DNA of 64,000 nucleotides from Antilocapra americana. Lineage: Eukaryota; Chordata; Mammalia; Artiodactyla; Antilocapridae. The translations under genes were made by a program, and so were the position numbers. Shown here in pieces: positions 22,045 through 32,711 of this stretch. A model generated the notes under the pieces. It saw only the letters and a program-made list of their open reading frames with translations. It was not told the DNA's origin and did no database searches. Every line of letters begins with the position of its first letter. Positions within the stretch are counted from its first letter, which is position 1. Location of the stretch: the NCBI GenBank assembly GCA_007570785.1, contig ML664662.1, positions 1,107,538-1,171,537 on the forward strand. The letters run 5' to 3'.

Positions 22045-22260
22045 AAAGTGAAAGTGTTAGCCACTCAGTCGTTTCCAACTCTTTATGACCCCATGGACTG
22101 TAGCCCACCAGGTTCTTCTGTCCATGGGATTCTCCAGGCAAGCACGCTGGAGAGGGCTGCCATTCCCTTCTCCAGGGGATCTTCCTGACCTAGGGATTGA
22201 ACTCAGATCTCCTACATTACAGGCAGATTCTTTACCATCTGAGCCACCATGGAAGCCCGG
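22045..22260 (-). repeat. Bov-tA SINE, antisense
   Basis: AAAGTGAAAGTGTTAGCCAC tail, Bov-A body and tRNA-like head complement (TACCATCTGAGCCACCATGG). It faces the next SINE 270 bp away in inverted orientation. Confidence 0.92.
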
Positions 22261-22529
22261 CTTGAATATCTTTCCCTCTCCCTATCCTAATTCACTTAAA
22301 TAATTTCAAAATATAGAAAGAGACACAGAGAGAAATCTGCTGGTCAACTTGGGTCACGTGTTCATCCCTGTAATGGGAAGACAGGGTCACATCATTGGTA
22401 GCTGCAAGGATAGGAAGGAATCACTCCTAAGGGAGAGGAATGCTATTACCAGAAGAAGATGGCCAGGCATGCTGTGCAGACAAAACCCAAAGATGCACAC
22501 TCTAAGTTTGGCATTAGTAAGTGTGAGGG

Positions 22530-22732
22530 CTTCCCTCATAGCTCAGTCAGTAAATCATCTGCCTGCAATGCAGGAGACCTAGGTTCAATTCGTGGGTCAG
22601 GAAGATCTCCTGGAGAAGGAAATGGCAATCCACTGCAGTATTCTTGCCTGGAAAATCCCATAGACAGAGGAACCTGGCAGGCTACAGTCCATGGGGTTGC
22701 AAGAGTTGGACACGACTTGGCGACTAAACCAC
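22530..22732 (+). repeat. Bov-tA SINE (left of a tandem pair)
   Basis: Head GGCTTCCCTCATAGCTCAGT, B-box-like region, Bov-A body, end GACACGACTTGGCGACTAAA. Confidence 0.93.
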
Positions 22733-22746
22733 CATGGTTGAATTTG

Positions 22747-22962
22747 GGCTTCTCCCATGGTTCAGTGGTAAAGAATCCACCTGCAGTGCAGGATACACAA
22801 GAGAGGCAGGTTCGATCCCTGGGTTGGGAATATCCCTTCGAAAAGGAAATGGCAACCCACTCCAGTATTCTTGCCTGGAGAAACCCATGGACAGAGGACC
22901 TGGTGGGCTACAGCCCATGGGGTTGCAAAGAGTCGGACACGACTGAAGTGACTTAGCACTCA
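22747..22962 (+). repeat. Bov-tA SINE (right of a tandem pair)
   Basis: Head GGCTTCTCCCATGGTTCAGT, with a small insertion (ACACAAGAGAGG) between head and B-box region. Ends GACTGAAGTGACTTAGCACT. Confidence 0.92.
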
Positions 22963-22966
22963 CATT

Positions 22967-23425
22967 AGTTGAATTGTGTTCCCCTCACCCCAAAAGGTAT
23001 GTTGGTATCCTAATTTCTAGTACCTGAGAGTGTGGCCTTATTTGGAGACAGAATTTTTACAGAAGTAATCAAGTTAAAATGAGGTCATTAAGATGGACCT
23101 TGATCAAATATGATTATTATCCTTAAAGGAAGGGGAAATTTGGACACAGAATCATGTACAGAGGGAGAACAGCAACTGAAGATGAAGGCAGAGATGGAGC
23201 TGTTGCTTTTACATGCCAAGGGATGCCGAAGACTGCCAGCAAAGCACCAGAAGCTAGGGGAGAGACCTAGAACAGATTCTCCATCTCATCTCATGTGGAC
23301 CAATGCTGCCCACATCTTGATCTTGGACCTCTGGCCTCCAGAATGGTGAGACAATACATTTCTGCCATTCAAGCCACTCAGCGTGTGGTCCCTTGTTATG
23401 GCAGCCCTAGCTAATGACAACACCA
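22967..23425 (+). repeat. MLT1/MST-like MaLR LTR
   Basis: A near-complete mammalian MaLR-type LTR: GAATTGTGTTCCCCTCACCC near the 5' end, GTGGCCTTATTTGGAGACAG, then TTGATCTTGGACCTCTGGCC and TTATGGCAGCCCTAGCTAAT at the 3' end. It is an old, non-autonomous solo LTR with no internal sequence attached. Confidence 0.85.
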
Positions 23426-23637
23426 TGCTGGACAGAGTGGGATTCTGACAAAGGCTGTTATCATCCCTCTCCAACTCTGATCCATTTCTGCTTCTTTGCC
23501 TGTGTCCTTTGCCTGTCAACTCTTACATCAGTGTTCTTCCCCAGCCACTCATCTCTGTCAAACCTCCAGCCAGCAAGACCACTGTTCCCCCAACATGGCT
23601 GCATGTGTGTTTGGATCCCAGAATCCTCCTGTCTCCA

Positions 23638-23666
23638 AAGCTGTCACAGGATGAGAAAATCACACT
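23638..23666 (+). repeat. 29-bp direct repeat, copy 1
   Basis: Identical to 24094-24122 over 29 bp. Starts AAGCTGTCACAGG and ends AAAATCACACT. Its last three bases (ACT) are also the first three of inverted-repeat arm 2. Confidence 0.97.
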
Positions 23667-23857
23667 TGCCTGCCACCACTCTTGCCTCTGTTTCCCAGCT
23701 GAGCAGGGCCATGTGACCACTTCTGTCCACTAAGTTGTGAGCTGAAGTTGACAGGTGTCACTTCCCCAGCCCAGAGTCACTGTGGGAGGGACTACACAAG
23801 GGCATGAATACAGTTCATCAGGTCTCACCAAATGGCAATCTACCACAATAGTCAAAG
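23664..23857 (-). repeat. Inverted-repeat arm 2 (194 bp)
   Basis: Inverted copy of 21475-21668 with one difference in 194 positions. It starts exactly at the end of the first 29-bp direct repeat. The following 236 bp (23858-24093) show no match I could find in the window. Confidence 0.95.
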
Positions 23858-24093
23858 AGCACCCCAAGGAGGGGTGGAAAGGAGGGTGGTTATGTCTAGG
23901 CCTTACCCACATGGGTTCTCCTCTGTGTCACTCACCTCCAGGTGGGCTATAGGACTGAGTGGCTTACTAGCCCCTGCCCTAATTTAGCTAGGGATTCGGG
24001 AGGAGGATAGGAAAGGAAGGTGAGTAAAATGTGAGGTGGGAAAAGAGGGGACTCTGAACCAAAATTTTGATTCGGCTTCCTGATGCCTATAGT

Positions 24094-24122
24094 AAGCTGT
24101 CACAGGATGAGAAAATCACACT
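24094..24122 (+). repeat. 29-bp direct repeat, copy 2
   Basis: Exact second copy of 23638-23666. Together the two bracket a 427-bp block made of the inverted arm plus 236 bp of unknown origin. Confidence 0.97.
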
Positions 24123-24875
24123 CTCTAGTGTCACTACACACTTCGAATGCTCTTCGATTCCCTTGAGACTCTCCTTCAGTTTTGATAAAATTCCTTTGGA
24201 TAATTACAGCCCATCTGGAAACTGCTAAAGAATGTAATGGGGCTGAAAGTGGTTGATGTGGACAGCAGGGGCAGAATGACCCATGTGGGCTGGAGAGGAC
24301 CTTGAGCTGTCTGGCTTAGATGGGCAAAAAAAAAAATTGAAATATCACGTGGTCTTAGTAATGGTAACAGCCAGCCAGTCAGGGAGCTGCTAGAACAGAC
24401 TTGTTATCTAAATTCTGGAAGGGGCTCACTCTTTCCTAGAAGGTCTAGGAGAGGACCCAGTCCAGGCAGAGGAGGCTGTTGAACTCAGTAACCGGGCAGA
24501 AACTGCAGACATTGAATCACTTGCTTTCAGCGGCGGCGGTGACCTTGGAATGGTGGGCAGAGTGATGTGAAGGGGTCCAAGTACCCCTTCACAGAAGGAG
24601 GTGTCACCCTTTCTTTGCTCTATCTGCAGGACTATTGGCAGACAGCCCTCAGCCCTTCAAGGCTTCCTTGGCTCCAGAGACCTCTCCAAGGTCACAGCCA
24701 TTCGCTGACTGATGGCTGCTGGAGTAGAAAAGTCCACCATCTTGGGACAAATCCTAAGGGCCAGTCTCACTCCGAAGCCTCCTACGGGGGTGGCCGAGGC
24801 TGTCACTGGGCCTGCATCACAGCTGACTTTGGCCTCTGGCCTACCTCTCCTGCTTCCTTGTCCTCTTTTCCAGAA
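24123..24875. other. Spacer with no recognised feature
   Basis: GC-richer in its right half. It contains a short GCGGCGGCGG run near 24531 and part of a 188-codon open frame that runs into the Bov-tA and matches no known protein. Confidence 0.35.
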
Positions 24876-24877
24876 GA

Positions 24878-25112
24878 AAGAAAGAAAGCGAAGTCGCTCA
24901 GTTGTGTCCAACTCTTTGCGACCCCATGGACTGTAGCCTGCCAGGCTCCTCTGTCCATGGGATTTTCCAGGCAGGAATACTGGAGTGGGCTGCCATTTCC
25001 TTCTCCAGGGCATCTTCCCGACTCAGGGATTGGCCCAAACATAACCACGCTCCTTTCCAGTGGTTTCCCGCATTGGAGGCAGACTCTTTACCATCTGAGC
25101 CACCAGGGAATC
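24878..25112 (-). repeat. Bov-tA SINE, antisense
   Basis: (GAAA)n-like tail, then GCGAAGTCGCTCAGTTGTGT, the Bov-A body and the head complement ATCTGAGCCACCAGGGAATC. The segment near 25030-25075 is expanded by unrelated sequence. Confidence 0.92.
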
Positions 25113-26155
25113 CTTTTCAGGGAGATTTACTAAGCACCCCACCTGCTCCCCTCTCTCTCAGAGGCGCCTTCCTGGGAACCCAATACCTCACAGGTGAGTT
25201 AATTTACCCCACACCCCACCCACCCCCGCCACCTGGCTTCCTTTATCTTCAAAGTACTTGTACCACAGCCTTCTTGGTGGTTGGTTACACAGATTAGATG
25301 AGAGGCTGCCACCTCCCCCATCCTGGTCCTGTTTGTGGGGCAGAGTGGGGAAGCCGCGGGGATCTGGGAGTGTGTCTCATTAGGATGTTTAGAGGCTGGA
25401 GCCTGCTGACTGGAAACGACAGCCAGGCTCTGCAAGGGATTGTTTCAGGCTTTAAATCTGCACCTAAGTGAGGGCTGCCAGGCTATGTTTGTGCCTCTGG
25501 AAACATGTCCCGTGTTTGCCTGAGTCCCTCCTGCTGTGGTGACGTGACCAACTATGGGGTGACTGCTGAAGGGAGGGGGGCAGGGCAGCGGGGTCCCCAG
25601 GGTGGGGTGCCATCTCTGCAAGAGACATTTCTAATTTCTTTTGAGCCACAGGGGGTAGTAGCCTGGAGTTAGGGCAGGAGATCTCTGCTCCTCAGGGGGC
25701 CCAGCAGGATGGAGGGTATGTGTAAGCACCAGTACTGTCTCCAACGCCTCCCCAACCCCTCTGAAAGTGGCAGCTGTGAGAATGTCACCTTGCACTTCCA
25801 GCAGAGGACATCACGTCCTCCTCTTAGGAGGCCCTGGTGGGTGGGGGACTCCAGAGGGACCTGCGATTCTTCTGGCCTGAGGGATCCCTTTGTGATGGCC
25901 TAGCACTGGCTTCCAAAATTCTTATTTTTCTCTTACGGAACTTGTACAAAATTCACCTTCAGACGAGCCATGGAGAAAAAGGTAAAAACACACTAAGTAT
26001 GCACACACACATGTGCACACATAAAAACAAAAGGACAAAAGGAAAAAAAACATAATTGGCTATTCTGACACCTAGAGATAAAAACCATGACATTTGGGGG
26101 CATTCCCTTACATACTTCATTCTTTATATTTTCACATCAACATGCTACAGAGTCA
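25113..26155. other. Spacer with no recognised feature
   Basis: GC-rich to about 25900, then AT-rich with a short CA-rich tract (about 26000-26020). No gene or assigned repeat. Confidence 0.4.
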
Positions 26156-26157
26156 CC

Positions 26158-26372
26158 TATACCCTGGTGGCTCAGATGATAAAAGAATCTGCCTACAGTG
26201 CGGGAGACCTGGGTTCGATCCCTGGATCAGGAAGATCCCCTGAAGAAGGGCGTGGCACCTGACTCAGTATTCTTGCCTGGAGAATCCCATGGACAGAGGA
26301 GCCTTGTGGGCTATAGTCCATGGGATCACAAAGAGTCAGACACAGCTGACTGACCAACACTTTCTTACACTT
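26158..26372 (+). repeat. Bov-tA SINE
   Basis: Head from ACCCTGGTGGCTCAGATGAT, body ending CAGACACAGCTGACTGACCA with a CACTTTCTTACACTTACA tail. Confidence 0.92.
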
Positions 26373-26374
26373 AC

Positions 26375-27085
26375 ACCCCTTTAAAGTATGTCAGTTAAAC
26401 CCTATACCTTTCCAGAGCAAGGAAAACAGTTTCCATAATAGAGATGAAGATGAACAGAAAACCACCAGCACCCCCAGAACTTGCCTCTGCTAATTCTCCC
26501 AGGAATAACCAATTTCCTAATTTTCTAATGCTGTTGAAGTAATGTTACCTATTTCTAAAGTTCATATAAATAGAATCATATAGTATTAAAAAAAAAAAAG
26601 AACAGAGGCGATACTGTTCAGCAGTTCACTCAAAGAATGAACTTCAGATGGAAGCCATAATCTATTTCCTCAGTTGCTTTCAATTCCAATGTCTCTCCAA
26701 TCTTGTCAAGTGATACCAGTGTGTAGGGTACCTATTTTTCACGCGATGTGGTCCTGATATGCTAGCAAACTACTGCAGGAGGAACTCACCCCAAGAAACA
26801 GGGACCTTGCTGTGGAGGATTTAGTGCTGAGCTTCCAATACTTTGCCAACCAAGTTATTTTCAAGGGTGATTATGACTATTTGGTGATTTTCCTCTCACT
26901 GCCTGTCTTTAGAAGCCACCCCCTCCAGAGGGTGCAATTTCACTGTACATCTGTTTACAACATTCAGGATGTTTCCAATGTTCCAGTAAGAATTCAGATG
27001 CTGAGAAGTACATCCTGGTCCATAATACATGGGCCCTCTCGGCCAGTCATTTCTTTAGAATAAATTTCTAGAAGTAGATGGGATG
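26375..27085. other. Spacer with an old L1M-like trace
   Basis: A poly(A) tract lies at about 26588-26599. About 26940-27075 (CAGGATGTTTCCAATGTTCC, then TTTAGAATAAATTTCTAGAA) resembles an old mammalian interspersed repeat. No coding potential is recognised. Confidence 0.35.
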
Positions 27086-27089
27086 GCTT

Positions 27090-27655
27090 ATTTCATGTGT
27101 CAATATGACAGGGCCCTTGTAGGGCCTGAGTATCTGGTTAAACAATATTTCTGGGTGTTTCTGTAAAGTGAAAGATGCTCAGTCATGTCCAACTCTTTGC
27201 GACCCCCTGGACTATACAGTCCTTGGAATTCTCCAGGCAAGAATACTGGAGTGGTAGCCTTTCCCTTCTCCAGGGGATCTTTCCAACCCAGGAATCGAAC
27301 CAGGATCTCCTGCAATCCAGGCGGATTCTTTACCAGCTGAGCTATCAGAGAAGCCTGTTTCTGCGAGGGTATTTCCAAATAAGGTTGGCATATGAACTGG
27401 AAGACTGAGTAAAGCAGGATCCCCCTCTCCCCACAATGTGGGTGAGCCTCATCTAATCCACGGAGGGCCTGAGTAGAACAACAACAAGAAAAATATAAAC
27501 AGAGAAAGGGAGAAACTGCTCTCTGCCAGATGTGAGCTGAAACTGGTTTTCTGCCTTTGGATCAGAGCTTACATCGTGGGATTTCTTGGCCTCCAGAATC
27601 ACGTGAGCCAGTTCCTTATGATGAATCATGTTCATTGGCCCCCGTGCATTCATTC
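27090..27655 (+). repeat. Ancient repeat split by Bov-tA
   Basis: GGCTTATTTCATGTGTCAAT ... TATCTGGTTAAACAATATTT left of the SINE continues as GCGAGGGTATTTCCAAATAA ... GTGGGTGAGCCTCATCTAAT ... AATCACGTGAGCCAGTTCCT on the right. I recognise this as one known mammalian-wide repeat but cannot fix the family name. Confidence 0.6.
27163..27353 (-). repeat. Bov-tA SINE, antisense, nested
   Basis: AAAGTGAAAGATGCTCAGTC tail to GAGCTATCAGAGAAGCC head complement. The short repeat TGTTTCTG on both sides is the likely target duplication. Confidence 0.92.
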
Positions 27656-27660
27656 TCCCT

Positions 27661-27888
27661 ATTTTTTTTTTAAAATTTTCTTTACTTTATTGTGTTGGTT
27701 TTGCCATATATTGACATGAATCCGCCATGGGTATATATATGCTCCCCCTCCAGAACCCCCTCCCTCCTCCCTCCTGATTCCCTCCCCCTGGGTCATCCCG
27801 GTGCACCAGCCCCAAGCATCAAACCTGGGCTGGCGATTGATTTCACATATGATAATTAACATGTTTCAATGCCATTCTCCCATTCTCC
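27661..27888 (-). repeat. L1 3' end, antisense, younger ruminant type
   Basis: Begins with poly(T), then TTGTGTTGGTTTTGCCATAT, TGAATCCGCCATGGGTATAT, a CTCCCTCCTCCC tract and GCACCAGCCCCAAGCATCAA. This is the reverse complement of a common bovine L1 3' terminus, severely 5'-truncated. Confidence 0.88.
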
Positions 27889-28084
27889 CTATCTTTATCC
27901 ACTACCTTCAAAGTCAGAGAGAATCAGCTGCAATTCCAGTCCCACCTTTTACTTGCCAGCCAGTTTCTGAGCCTCTCACCACCTTACTTAGTTTCCACAT
28001 TGTAAAACGGAGTCCCTGACACTTTCTACTGTGAGGTTTTTGTGAAGATTAAAAGCAATTAGTTCAGTGCTCATATAGTAATGT

Positions 28085-28292
28085 GTGTGTGTGCTTAGTC
28101 GCTCAGTTGGGTCTGACTCTTTGCGACCCCATGGACTGTAGCCCGCCAGGCTTCTCTGTCCATGGGGATTCTACAGGCAAGATTACTGGAGTGGGCTGCC
28201 ATACCATCCTCCAGGGGATCTTCCCAACCCAGGAGTCAAACCCAGGTCTCCTTCACTGCAGGCAGATTCTTTACCACCTGAGCCACCAGTAA
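28085..28292 (-). repeat. Bov-tA SINE, antisense
   Basis: GTGTGTGTGCTTAGTCGCTC tail, Bov-A body and head complement TTTACCACCTGAGCCACCAG. Confidence 0.93.
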
Positions 28293-28299
28293 AAACACA

Positions 28300-28556
28300 G
28301 TTAAATGTAATTTCAATGACTATCAAATGAATATATATCTATATATGTAGGCATGTATATTCTCCTCGCATTGGTTCTGTTTCTTTGGAAACCCTAACAC
28401 TAACCCTAACAACTCCTCTAAAAACAAGCCCATACCACTATCTGTGTAGGAATGTTTCTTTTTTTCCTTTTGCTTGCCAACACTGAGTTATCACACAAAG
28501 GAATATCAGTGTAGGAAGTCTTTTCTTTTTTTAAAAAAAATATATATGTAGACTGG
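28300..28556. other. AT-rich spacer
   Basis: Contains a short CCCTAAC-like stretch (28389-28412), best explained as part of an old repeat. Nothing else recognised. Confidence 0.35.
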
Positions 28557-28766
28557 GAACTTCCCTGTGGTCCAGTTGCTAAGACTTCATGCTCCCAGTG
28601 CAGGGGGCTCAGGTTCGATCCCTGGTCAGGTAATTAGATCCCACAAGTAAGAGTTTGCATGCCATAACTAAAAATCCTGCTTGACGCAACAAAGATCGAA
28701 GATCTTGTGTGCCACAACTAAGACCCAGCGCAGCCAAATTAATAACAAATAAATTTTAAAAAAATG
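28557..28766 (+). repeat. CHR-type SINE
   Basis: Head GGGAACTTCCCTGTGGTCCA, body with ACGCAACAAAGATCGAAGAT, terminal AAGACCCAGCGCAGCC and an A-rich tail. Confidence 0.88.
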
Positions 28767-28904
28767 TGGTCTGCATACTTTGTACATCATTCAAACAGTA
28801 CAAAAAGGTTTACAGTTAAAAGGTAACTATCTATCCCCCATTCCCTTAATTCTCTTCCTGAGAAGAAACCGTTAACTGCTTCTTGAATCTCCTTCTGGAA
28901 ACAC

Positions 28905-29240
28905 CCTAGGCCTGCACTGGCCCATATGGTGGCCAGCAATCATATATGGCTACTGAGTGCATGAATTATAGCTATTCCAAATTGAAATGTACTATTAATG
29001 TAACATACACCCTGGATTTTAAAGACTTAAAACACAAGATAGAATGTAAAATGTCTCATGTATAACTGTTTGAATGGATTAGATGTTGAAGTGATATTTT
29101 GCTATATTGAGCTAAGTAAATATCATTAAATTCATTTCAGTTATTTCTCCTTTTTTTTCCAATGTGGCTACTAGAGAATTTTGAATTCCTCTATGGCTTG
29201 CACTCTAATTCTATTGACTACAGCTGTTCCATGCATATTG
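28905..29240. repeat. DNA-transposon remnant
   Basis: CCCATATGGTGGCCAGCAAT near one end and AATGTGGCTACTAGAGAATT near the other, with an AT-rich middle (TTGAAGTGATATTTTGCTAT). This resembles a mammalian hAT-type non-autonomous element. The same middle and end recur at 33240-33440. Confidence 0.5.
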
Positions 29241-30418
29241 AAGTGTTTGCTCATAAGGCCTTCCTTCCTTTTTTCTTTAACTTAAATGGTGGCACCTCAG
29301 GCTTACAGCAGGAGAAATACCCAATCACAGCTATGGTTTGTACATTGCTGGGTGCGACTCAGCAGCACTGGCCCAAGCTAAACATTCGTGGGCTGGGTTG
29401 TAGGTGAGATCAGCAGGCCCAAGCACTGGGGACATTCTCTGCTGTCCTTGGGCCAGGTCACCAGGGGCAACTCTCCTCCCAGGCTAGAGCCTCAGGACCA
29501 TGGTTCGATCTTGCCTTTGGAGTATCTGTAACATTTAGCTGCCCTAGCTCACGTCTTTCCTCTAAAAACAAAATAAACTTTAAATCCCTACTGTCCTCTG
29601 GGCCACTAAATTGTTAGCTTGAGGCTGAGGGTGTGGCGGGTATGCACCTTCATATTTTCTGTCTCATATTGAAAGGGTTTGTCAGGCCAAGCCTCCTATA
29701 CCCAGGGAGGCCAAAGTCAGTTTGGTCTAGGAATATGAGGTGAGCTGTATGTCAAGATCAGTGAAATGGAAAAACAAATGATTTTTTTATAATTGTCGGT
29801 GCTTCGCTGCGAGGTTACATTTTGTCCTAGAAAATACAGGTTATTGATTTTCCCCTCTGTATATACAAATCCATTTATAATCCTACTATTGCAGAAAAGT
29901 AAAAACTTAAGAAAAAAAAGAATGAAAAAATAAGAAAAACAGTTTGGCTGCCAGGGAAACAATATAGGAAACTAGAGCATGTGAGGATTCCATTAAGTTC
30001 CAAGATGAAGCGGGGCAGGTTCGGAGTGTTCATGCAGGAAAGACTGGCAAGGAAAGATCAATTGAAACCATCTGTTTCTAGAAGAGGGCCAGGTGCCACC
30101 CTGACAGATGGGCATAAATGCTAGCCTGGCATGGGGCCAGCTGACGCCCGGCCTAATGGCAGAGAGCAGGGTCTCTCCTCAGCATGTGTGGCGACCACCC
30201 AAACCTGGTCCAGGTGGGGCCACAGAGCCTGTAACTCTTGTCCCCCTGCATTCTGGCATGGATTTCTGCAGCGTCTGGGGCCAGAAGTAGAGGTGACCAT
30301 AAGGAGAGAAGCAGGGGTATTCTGAGGGCTACTCACCTATGTGTCACCTAGGAAGGAGTGCACTTGAAAAACATTCTTGCCTCACACTCTCAAAGTTGCT
30401 CATCAGAACTTGGTCAAT
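29241..30418. other. Spacer with no recognised feature
   Basis: About 29400-29640 is GC-rich with an AATAAA near 29571. The rest is mixed. ORFs near 30108-30336 overlap on opposite strands and match nothing known. Confidence 0.35.
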
Positions 30419-30556
30419 GGGCTTCCCCAGTGGTTCAGTGGTTAAAACTCTGTGCTGCCAAAGCAAAGGGTGAGGGTTTGATCCCTGGTTGGGGAACTAA
30501 GTTCCCACATGCCGTGCGGAGAGGCCAATCAATAAAGAAAATGAAAATTAAAAAAA
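30419..30556 (+). repeat. Short CHR-type SINE
   Basis: Head GGGCTTCCCCAGTGGTTCAG, then GGTTTGATCCCTGGTTGGGG and an A-rich tail. Confidence 0.82.
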
Positions 30557-30559
30557 TAT

Positions 30560-31204
30560 ATAACCCTGGCCAGAAATGCACATTGAAAAGAACTTAGTCA
30601 AACATTTTCCATGACCTTTGGCCTAGGACTGTTCTAAGAGGTGGCGATGGGGAGTGAATCGGCAGTAACTTGGTGTTGCCAGTTGAAAATCTTTTCTCTC
30701 CAAATGGATGCATACACTGATGACATTTACTATTTTGGCCTTCCCTTTCCAAGAAAACGATCTGAATCAATTCTCACCTGTGGTAGCTCACACAGCCACA
30801 ATCCTCACCCCTCCTTTCCTCTGTGCCCTTGGACCCTAGCTCTGGGCACTGGGCTCAGCCATGTGACAGGATTAGGCCCATGGGCTGTTAGCAGGCATAT
30901 CAGAGAGGCTCAAAATGGCCAATGCACTGGAGCTTGCTCTCTCTTGGGTATGTACCATCTCCATGACCATATGCTCAAACTAGCCTACTGGACCATGAGA
31001 AACACGTGGAGTGGAGTGGAGAGGAGCGGCGGCCAGCCTCGATCAGCCACCAGCCAGCTGTGAGCGAGTCTGGCTGAGATCAGTAGACCTAACCCAGCCA
31101 GCCATCTGGTTGCATGAGTACTGAGCTTTGAGTTGTTAGGTGGTGTTGCTGCAGCAGAAGCTGATATATTCAAAAGTCTAGAGGGCCTGAATTTGCCTTT
31201 GGTA
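30560..31204. other. Spacer with no recognised feature
   Basis: A 140-codon open frame (30641-31063) has no recognisable domain and no supporting context. Confidence 0.4.
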
Positions 31205-31216
31205 CACATGGGAAGG

Positions 31217-31444
31217 GGCTTCCACAGTAGCTCATCAGCAAAGAATCTACCTGTAATGCAGGAGCCGCAGGAAACGTGAGTTTGATCCCTGGGTCAGGAA
31301 GAGCCTCTGGAGAAGGGTGTGGCCACCCACCCCAGTATTCGTGCCTGGAGAATTCCATGGACAAAGGAGTCTGGTGGGCTACAGCCTGTATTGCTGCAAA
31401 AGGAGTCAGACACAACCAAAGTGACTTAGCACACACGCACGCAT
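31217..31444 (+). repeat. Bov-tA SINE
   Basis: The head begins GGCTTCCACAGTAGCTCATC. It is flanked by target-site duplications ACATGGGAAGG (31206-31216 and 31445-31455). A small insertion lies after GCAGGAG. Confidence 0.93.
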
Positions 31445-31455
31445 ACATGGGAAGG

Positions 31456-32711
31456 AGAAACCCATTTTTCACATACTTTAAGGTCAAGGCTGCCCCATTA
31501 ATAGTATTTATAGAGGAGTTGGTACAAATTTGTCTCCAGTTGCAGCAGTCCCAACAATGGAATCCTGGGAGATTTTGGTGACCCAGAGCAGTCATAAATT
31601 ACGCCATATTGGAACTACATATGATTTTATAATATGATCACTCATAAAACCTTAAGAGCTCCTTTAGAAAAGGTTCAAAAATCACATGTGGGCAAAAATC
31701 TCCGTGTGTGTAACTAGAGTCGGCTAATGTTTGCTTTAGAAACTTCTCTATTTCCTGACTTGAAGAAGTTCACCCTTGCAGACTCAGCAGGGTAATAACA
31801 TTGGTATCTGCATTAATGTCCTGTGCCTCTAGCGAGAATCTCTTGCAGCCACGTAGAAGTAATTTTAGGAGTTCTCACAGCAGGGTCGTAATTCTTAAAT
31901 ACTTAAAATATTATGTATGTTGTCTCTCCTGATGAATAGAACCTTTTTTCATCTCACTGTTAACAAACTCAGATTCTCTCAAGTGATTGAAAAGCTCTCT
32001 GCAAGCCTAAAGTTCTATAAAACCTCTAAGTAATAGCAACAATAAAACCTTATTAGCCATTTCGGGATCTGAATCACGATTTTCAATCCTTGGCATCTAA
32101 TTAAACGTTTTACATTCTAAAGGAACACGTAGCAGTATACCTCTCTCCAAACGCTTCCTTTCCTGATTGGGATTAGAAAATTGGTCAAGATTTTGTACGA
32201 GGTGCACAAATGCAACTCGAAATAAAGATGTCTTAGGTAACATTGCTTTCAAACTCAAGTGTCCACCCTGGCTGGTGGTGTTAATTCCAGGTGAGGGTTG
32301 AGGGGGTGGTAAGAAAGTCATTGTTTTAGGATAAAGTACTGGCATGCCAGGTGCTCATGGGATGTTAACTTGTCAAATAGTCTCACCCTGGCTCCTAATT
32401 GATGGGGAAATGAGAAGTGAGGACCAACAAGAACCTTCGCGCTCAGGCTTAAAACTCACCAACCCTAGAAGCAGAAGTGCTCAGTTTCCAAATCCCAGAT
32501 TCTCATCTGCCTTCTTCTGCCACTCTCATCATTTATAATCTGTGACCAATATGGTCACCACCATGGTTACCAACCAGATGCTTACAACGTGACCGGTCCA
32601 AATTGACAGGCATCATCACATACATGCCAAAGTTCAAAGGCTTTAGAATGAACAAGAAGAACTGCAAAACCCTCATTGCTTGTTCTCCCTGCTCCCTCGT
32701 GTGCTCACTCT
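31456..32711. other. Spacer with no recognised feature
   Basis: No gene or assigned repeat. The stretch 32560-32711, just upstream of the DUT pseudogene, was read in all frames and not identified. Confidence 0.35.

Noticed and set aside
24567..25133. 188-codon open frame
   Set aside because: The 3' part is an antisense Bov-tA. The 5' part shows no domain, and opposite-strand frames are equally open.
28389..28412. Telomere-like CCCTAA units
   Set aside because: Only about three imperfect units, in a context (TTTCTTTGGAAACCCTAAC) that matches a common old interspersed repeat end. Not an interstitial telomeric array.
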